This document shows positions 33,701 through 39,695 of a DNA stretch of 39,695 bases, in pieces. Both the position numbers and the translations under genes were made by a program. The notes under the pieces were generated by a model, which did not search any database, had not been told where the DNA came from, and worked only from the letters and a program-made list of their open reading frames with translations. Every line of letters starts with the position of its first letter. Positions within the stretch are counted from its first letter, which is position 1. Source of the DNA: Halichondria panicea (taxonomy: Eukaryota > Porifera > Demospongiae > Suberitida > Halichondriidae); assembly GCF_963675165.1 (NCBI RefSeq), contig NC_087379.1, positions 8,443,839 to 8,483,533 of the forward strand, read 5' to 3'.

Positions 33701-34110
33701 ATCTGAACAGGAGGAAACCTCCATTGAGTGCTACCTATTCCAGTGGGTAAGTTACTGTGTGTTAATTATAAAAGAGCTTTGAGCTTGTGTGCATGGCAGG
33801 TGGCCCATTATCTTTGTATCTAGGTTAGTACTGATTAGAGCTTTGTACAGTTGGGATCATGCCTCAGGGTGATGTAGAGCCTGTGCTAGGCCCTGCCTTA
33901 GGGACTAGCTGTGACCCTGGGATTTATAAATCGGAACAGAGGGCGCAATGACACTTACTGGTGATTGGACAGCAGAATAGCTACATGATCGTACCGAGCA
34001 TGCCACATGTCCTTCTATGTTGTTCTGAGACATGATACCTTACTGTTCACTGTTTACCTTGTTCTGTACTCTCTAGGGGTGTACAGTAATTAGGGTGGAA
34101 CAACCAAAGC
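30750..34110. repeat. Tandem ~0.7-kb subtelomeric units (about five, last ones decayed)
   Basis: Taking GATCATGCCTCAGGGTGATG as phase mark, units start at about 31015, 31725, 32419 (mark truncated), 33128 and 33855; the left edge (30750-31014) is the partial tail of another unit. The last unit has a large internal deletion. Each full unit has a Thr/Asn-rich open segment ending CCAGTGG|GTAAG, an intron-like gap, and an 85-codon open frame after a GTACAG. Confidence 0.9.
31020..31277 (+). other. 85-codon open frame conserved in the 0.7-kb units (copy 1)
   Basis: Starts MPQGDVEPVLGPALGTSCDS and ends EIGTEQYCPVGAQ. Copies at 31730-31987 and 33133-33390 differ by only a few residues; the copy near 32420 has lost the ATG and gained a stop (CGA to TGA), and the last is deleted. 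If spliced from the upstream segment (TEGVPPYNGPTNHSIILPLE, then QEERVLPIPV|G) through phase-1 sites, the frame continues. The same stretch is also open for 96 codons on the minus strand, so coding status is unproven. Family not recognised. Confidence 0.35.
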
Positions 34111-35078
34111 GAGTGTATGCTAATTCATTATGAACTTGTGCCGCAATTTCAATGATTTATACAGCAATTTAGTACATTAATCTTTATTAGTCATCTGAAT
34201 GTGTTGACAGTTATGAACCTTTAAACTCTTGTAATATGGAATGTAATGTACTACCAAGTAAGGTAATGCTGGAGAAACCTTGCCAAGACTCTGTAATATG
34301 GAATGTGATGTACTACCATGTAAGGTAATGCTGGAGAAACCTTAGTGAGAACGATTTTAGTTTAACTAGCAACCCAGCAGTCTAGCTCATTATTCAGCCT
34401 CTTCTACCTCTGCTCTACCTCAAGTTCTCTTCTACCTTCTCTATACTCTACTGAGGAACCCAGCAGCCTCTATGTCCATCAGATCTCCTCTACCTAACCC
34501 AGTACTGTTCCAAGCTATAAGGTTTGTAGAGCTTTGTGTTAGCTAGCACTGGCTTTGTGTTAGCTTAATTGTCTGATCGAAGTAGCTTGTGTCAGGTCAG
34601 TGTCTAAGTGTTGGTATAGCTGCCTACCAGCTTCAATCCTACCAATGTCAGCTTCCCAATGTCAGCTTCAAGCCTCCTACAGCTGAGCGCTGGCTTTAGT
34701 TTGTAGCTTGTGTGTATGTAAGCCGCCTGCTATGGCAGCTTTTTATTTTTTGTCGCGGCCTGAAATCGAGACTGGTAGTAATTAGCCTCGATTCTTCTCC
34801 TGGCGCGTGTATTAAGTTCAAAAACAGCTCAACACTTTTTTTAGGTAAATAAAATTCTTAAGTTAAATCAGTATTTTTTTTCTTACAGACAAGAGCATCA
34901 GAATATTAAGAGACATCAAAGACGCCAAGTATCAAGAAACACCAAGTATCAAGAGGAGACTCCAGGCCAAACGTTAGTCGTAAATAGTGTGATTATGTTT
35001 TTGCTCATTCGAGACAATTAAAAAAGAAGGAGGTAAAACATATCATGCTGTACATACAATTAAGATGACTAGCATCAT
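34111..35078. other. Subtelomeric spacer with a 60-bp duplication
   Basis: CTCTGTAATATGGAATGT(A/G)A plus TGTACTACCA..TAAGGTAATGCTGGAGAAACCTT occurs at about 34228-34284 and 34290-34343. CTCTACCT-rich stretches follow at 34400-34500. No credible gene; a short open run after TTCTTACAG at 34888 is too short to call. Confidence 0.5.
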
Positions 35079-36633
35079 TATAGTGTGCAATAATTTATTT
35101 GCTGGTTTTGCCTGCTATCTAAAAAAATTAGGCAAGCCCGTGTTTAAATAGTGTGCAATATTTCATTTGCTGGTTTAGGCAGCTTCTGACGGGGAGCCTT
35201 GCACGCCCTAATCTAAAAAAAATTAGGCAAAAAGGGAGAGCAAATAGTGTGCAATATTTCATTTGCTGGTTTAGCCTGCTTCTGACGGGGAGCCTTGCAC
35301 GCCCTAATCTAAAAACATTAGGCAAAAAGGGAGAGCCCGTATTTAAATAGTGTGCAATATTTCATTTGCTGGTTTAGCCAGCTTCTGACGGGGAGCCTTG
35401 CACGCCCTAATCTAAAAAAATTAGGCAAAAAGGGAGAGCCCGTATTTAAATAGTGTGCAATATTTCATTTGCTGGTTTAGCCAGCTTCTGACGGGGAGCC
35501 TTGCACGCCCTAATCTAAAAAAATTAGGCAAAAAGGGAGAGCCCGTATTTAAATAGTGTGCAATATTTCATTTGCTGGTTTAGCCAGCTTCTGACGGGGA
35601 GCCTTGCACGCCCTAATCTAAAAAAATTAGGCAAAAAGGGAGAGCCCGTATTTAAATAGTGTGCAATATTTCATTTGCTGGTTTAGCCAGCTTCTGACGG
35701 GGAGCCTTGCACGCCCTAATCTAAAAAACATTAGGCAAAAAGGGAGAGCCCGTATTTAAATAGTGTGCAATATTTCATTTGCTGGTTTAGCCAGCTTCTG
35801 ACGGGGAGCCTTGCACGCCCTAATCTAAAAAAATTAGGCAAAAAGGGAGAGCCCGTATTTAAATAGTGTGCAATATTTCATTTGCTGGTTTAGCCAGCTT
35901 CTGACGGGGAGCCTTGCACGCCCTAATCTAAAAAACATTAGGCAAAAAGGGAGAGCCCGTATTTGAATAGTGTGCAATATTTCATTTGCTGGTTTAGCCA
36001 GCTTCTGACGGGGAGCCTTGCACGCCCTAATCTAAAAAAATTAGGCAAAAAGGGAGAGCCCGTATTTGAATAGTGTGCAATATTTCATTTGCTGGTTTAG
36101 CCAGCTTCTGACGGGGAGCCTTGCACGGCCTAATCTAAAAAACATTAGGCAAAAAGGGAGAGCCCGTATTTGAATAGTGTGCAATATTTCATTTGCTGGT
36201 TTAGCCAGCTTCTGACGGGGAGCCTTGCACGCCCTAATCTAAAAAAATTAGGCAAAAAGGGAGAGCCCGTATTTGAATAGTGTGCAATATTTCATTTGCT
36301 GGTTTAGCCAGCTTCTGACGGGGAGCCTTGCACGCCCTAATCTAAAAAAATTAGGCAAAAAGGGAGAGCCCGTATTTGAATAGTGTGCAATATTTCATTT
36401 GCTGGTTTAGCCAGCTTCTGACGGGGAGCCTTGCACGCCCTAATCTAAAAAACATTAGGCAAAAAGGGAGAGCCCGTATTTGAATAGTGTGCAATATTTC
36501 ATTTGCTGGTTTAGCCAGCTTCTGACGGGGAGCCTTGCACGCCCTAATCTAAAAAACATTAGGCAAAGAGGGAGAGCAAATAGTGTGCAATATTTCATTT
36601 GCTGGTTTAGCCAGCTTCTGACAGGGAGCCTTA
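35079..36633. repeat. ~103-bp subtelomeric satellite (about 14-15 copies)
   Basis: Unit includes GTGTGCAATATTTCATTTGC, TGGTTTAGCCAGCTTCTGAC, GGGGAGCCTTGCACGCCCTA and ATCTAAAAAAATTAGGCAAA. CCTAAT and ATTAGG form a small inverted repeat around the A-run. The first copies (35079-35345) and the last are truncated or divergent. Proximal copies read GTATTTAAATAG; distal ones (from about 35960) read GTATTTGAATAG, so variants are clustered. Confidence 0.95.
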
Positions 36634-37125
36634 CAATAAATTAGTGGTTTTGCTTAGTGCATTGTTTGTTTTAGTGAAGAAAAAAGTGCAGTAAAACATG
36701 AAAAGAAAAGAAAAAAGTGGTTTTGCTTATAAGCTTAAGTAGTGCTTGATGATGAAAAGACAAAAGTAGGTTAGCTTTATTAGTGCAGTATTTGCTGGTT
36801 TAAGTGAAAAAAAAGTTGTTTTGTTAATAGTGGTTTGCTGAAAAAAAAAGTGAAGTCAGTCAAAGTTGTTTTGCAATTATGAAAACAAGTGCAGCAAGGT
36901 AGTTTAGCTTATTAAAAGTTTGTATTTTAAGTAAAGTAAAAGTAGTACCTCAGTGCAGTAGAGGAAGCCAAAGGAAGCCAAAGTAGATATGCTATGGAAT
37001 TTAGAAACCATAAGTACTGAAATATTGCCATCATCTGCTATAAAAGAGAGTGAGCAAAAAGGGAGGAGGGTGGGCGTGGCTGAGGGTGGGAAAGTTGGCT
37101 AGAGTGTGCGGTAAAGTACTTGAGG
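36634..37125. other. Purine-rich AT spacer
   Basis: About 490 bp rich in GAAAAGAAAAG, GTGAAG and GTGCAGTA phrases, looking like a decayed simple repeat, then a G-rich stretch (GGGAGGAGGGTGGGCGTGG near 37061). No gene seen. Confidence 0.55.
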
Positions 37126-38417
37126 TAGAGTTGTGGTTAAGTACTCTAACAACAGCTAGAGTTGTGGTTAAGTACTCTAACAACAGCTAGAGTTGTGGTT
37201 AAGTACTCTAACAACAGCTAGAGTTGTGGTTAAGTACTCTAACAACAGCTAGAGTTGTGGTTAAGTACTCTAACAACAGCTAGAGTTGTGGTTAAGTACT
37301 CTAACAACAGCTAGAGTTGTGGTTAAGTACTCTAACAACAGCTAGAGTTGTGGTTAAGTACTCTAACAACAGCTAGAGTTGTGGTTAAGTACTCTAACAA
37401 CAGCTAGAGTTGTGGTTAAGTACTCTAACAACAGCTAGAGTTGTGGTTAAGTACTCTAACAACAGCTAGAGTTGTGGTTAAGTACTCTAACAACAGCTAG
37501 AGTTGTGGTTAAGTACTCTAACAACAGCTAGAGTTGTGGTTAAGTACTCTAACAACAGCTAGAGTTGTGGTTAAGTACTCTAACAACAGCTAGAGTTGTG
37601 GTTAAGTACTCTAACAACAGCTAGAGTTGTGGTTAAGTACTCTAACAACAGCTAGAGTTGTGGTTAAGTACTCTAACAACAGCTAGAGTTGTGGTTAAGT
37701 ACTCTAACAACAGCTAGAGTTGTGGTTAAGTACTCTAACAACAGCTAGAGTTGTGGTTAAGTACTCTAACAACAGCTAGAGTTGTGGTTAAGTACTCTAA
37801 CAACAGCTAGAGTTGTGGTTAAGTACTCTAACAACAGCTAGAGTTGTGGTTAAGTACTCTAACAACAGCTAGAGTTGTGGTTAAGTACTCTAACAACAGC
37901 TAGAGTTGTGGTTAAGTACTCTAACAACAGCTAGAGTTGTGGTTAAGTACTCTAACAACAGCTAGAGTTGTGGTTAAGTACTCTAACAACAGCTAGAGTT
38001 GTGGTTAAGTACTCTAACAACAGCTAGAGTTGTGGTTAAGTACTCTAACAACAGCTAGAGTTGTGGTTAAGTACTCTAACAACAGCTAGAGTTGTGGTTA
38101 AGTACTCTAACAACAGCTAGAGTTGTGGTTAAGTACTCTAACAACAGCTAGAGTTGTGGTTAAGTACTCTAACAACAGCTAGAGTTGTGGTTAAGTACTC
38201 TAACAACAGCTAGAGTTGTGGTTAAGTACTCTAACAACAGCTAGAGTTGTGGTTAAGTACTCTAACAACAGCTAGAGTTGTGGTTAAGTACTCTAACAAC
38301 AGCTAGAGTTGTGGTTAAGTACTCTAACAACAGCTAGAGTTGTGGTTAAGTACTCTAACAACAGCTAGAGTTGTGGTTAAGTACTCTAACAACAGCTAGA
38401 GTTGTGGTTAAGTACTC
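37126..38417. repeat. 31-bp subtelomeric satellite (about 42 near-identical copies)
   Basis: Unit TAGAGTTGTGGTTAAGTACT plus CTAACAACAGC, about 1292 bp with no variants that I noticed. GTTA-AGTACTC-TAAC is a small inverted repeat around the AGTACT palindrome, with GTTGT/ACAAC outside. The array ends in mid-unit (AGTACTC) directly against the first TTAGGG. Confidence 0.97.
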
Positions 38418-39695
38418 TTAGGGTTAGGGTTAGGGTTAGGGTTAGGGTTAGGGTTAGGGTTAGGGTTAGGTTAGGGTTAGGGTTAGGGTTAGGGTTAGGG
38501 TTAGGGTTAGGGTTAGGGTTAGGGTTAGGGTTAGGGTTAGGGTTAGGGTTAGGGTTAGGGTTAGGGTTAGGGTTAGGGTTAGGGTTAGGGTTAGGGTTAG
38601 GGTTAGGGTTAGGGTTAGGGTTAGGGTTAGGGTTAGGGTTAGGGTTAGGGTTAGGGTTAGGGTTAGGGTTAGGGTTAGGGTTAGGGTTAGGGTTAGGGTT
38701 AGGGTTAGGGTTAGGGTTAGGGTTAGGGTTAGGGTTAGGGTTAGGGTTAGGGTTAGGGTTAGGGTTAGGGTTAGGGTTAGGGTTAGGGTTAGGGTTAGGG
38801 TTAGGGTTAGGGTTAGGGTTAGGGTTAGGGTTAGGGTTAGGGTTAGGGTTAGGGTTAGGGTTAGGGTTAGGGTTAGGGTTAGGGTTAGGGTTAGGGTTAG
38901 GGTTAGGGTTAGGGTTAGGGTTAGGGTTAGGGTTAGGGTTAGGGTTAGGGTTAGGGTTAGGGTTAGGGTTAGGGTTAGGGTTAGGGTTAGGGTTAGGGTT
39001 AGGGTTAGGGTTAGGGTTAGGGTTAGGGTTAGGGTTAGGGTTAGGGTTAGGGTTAGGGTTAGGGTTAGGGTTAGGGTTAGGGTTAGGGTTAGGGTTAGGG
39101 TTAGGGTTAGGGTTAGGGTTAGGGTTAGGGTTAGGGTTAGGGTTAGGGTTAGGGTTAGGGTTAGGGTTAGGGTTAGGGTTAGGGTTAGGGTTAGGGTTAG
39201 GGTTAGGGTTAGGGTTAGGGTTAGGGTTAGGGTTAGGGTTAGGGTTAGGGTTAGGGTTAGGGTTAGGGTTAGGGTTAGGGTTAGGGTTAGGGTTAGGGTT
39301 AGGGTTAGGGTTAGGGTTAGGGTTAGGGTTAGGGTTAGGGTTAGGGTTAGGGTTAGGGTTAGGGTTAGGGTTAGGGTTAGGGTTAGGGTTAGGGTTAGGG
39401 TTAGGGTTAGGGTTAGGGTTAGGGTTAGGGTTAGGGTTAGGGTTAGGGTTAGGGTTAGGGTTAGGGTTAGGGTTAGGGTTAGGGTTAGGGTTAGGGTTAG
39501 GGTTAGGGGTTAGGGTTAGGTTAGGGTTAGGTTAGGTTAGGGGTTAGGGTTAGGGTTAGGGTTAGGGTTAGGGTTAGGGTTAGGGTTAGGGTTAGGGTTA
39601 GGGTTAGGGTTAGGGTTAGGGTTAGGGTTAGGGTTAGGGTTAGGGTTAGGGTTAGGGTTAGGGTTAGGGTTAGGGTTAGGGTTAGGGTTAGGTTG
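38418..39695 (+). repeat. Telomere (TTAGGG)n
   Basis: About 1278 bp of TTAGGG, G-strand toward the right end, so the window ends at or close to the chromosome terminus. Irregular units: one TTAGG near 38466, a cluster (TTAGGGG, TTAGG) at about 39503-39545, and the final GGTTG. Confidence 0.98.

Noticed and set aside
34888-35020. Exon after TTCTTACAG at 34888
   Set aside because: Open for only about 40 codons in one frame, with no upstream partner exon or recognisable motif.
38402-39535. 377-codon open frame of alternating Leu-Gly
   Set aside because: It is translation of telomere TTAGGG repeats, which lack stops in this frame; not a gene.

Overview
This is the right-hand end of a eukaryotic linear chromosome. 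The last 1.28 kb (38418-39695) is (TTAGGG)n with the G-rich strand running 5'->3' out of the window. About 26 kb of gene-dense euchromatin is followed by about 12 kb of layered subtelomeric tandem repeats and then the telomere. Genes are intron-rich, with mostly 40-150 bp GT-AG introns. Intergenic gaps are 60-340 bp, one pair overlaps by 4 bp, and all identifiable proteins look metazoan. Compactness, the TTAGGG telomere, a SAND+SAM protein and lineage-specific Ig-type receptors suggest an early-branching animal, most likely a sponge (inference; no species marker was seen).

Gene region, left to right: the 3' exons of a BTBD10/KCTD20-like gene (+); two adjacent type I membrane receptors with tyrosine-rich tails (+, 1850-5489 and 5833-8418); a small membrane protein (-); an SMCO4 homologue (+) whose stop overlaps the start of ESF1 (+, pre-rRNA processing); POLR2D/RPB4 (-) diverging by 60 bp from GMP synthase (+); a SAND+SAM nuclear protein (+); PEX5 (-) diverging by 120 bp from PDE6D (+); and a PLEKHM2/SKIP-like RUN+PH protein (-). 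The unrelated housekeeping genes (transcription, ribosome biogenesis, GMP synthesis, peroxisome import, prenyl-protein shuttling, lysosome-kinesin linkage) share a neighbourhood and promoters, not a pathway. I assembled exons by hand from splice consensus, phase agreement and remembered family sequence. Phases close without error in every complete gene.

The most interesting thread is minisatellite behaviour in introns. Several arrays start on, span or abut a splice site: the 27-bp array at a receptor donor, the 39-bp array at a GMPS donor, an 85-bp triplication of a PEX5 exon end plus donor, and a duplicated PLEKHM2 acceptor region. In the first two the unit is a multiple of 3 and carries a donor in nearly every copy, giving potential ladders of alternative donors. 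One copy of the PEX5 triplication holds a 205-bp TA-flanked MITE whose empty site survives in the sister copies. A short interstitial telomere tract sits between 26-bp direct repeats in an ESF1 intron.

Subtelomere, proximal to distal: three head-to-tail 1.2-kb units (26912-30544); about five 0.7-kb units with an 85-codon frame and phase-compatible splice sites (30750-34110); a mixed spacer; a ~103-bp satellite (35079-36633); a purine-rich spacer; about 42 near-identical 31-bp units (37126-38417); then the telomere with no spacer.
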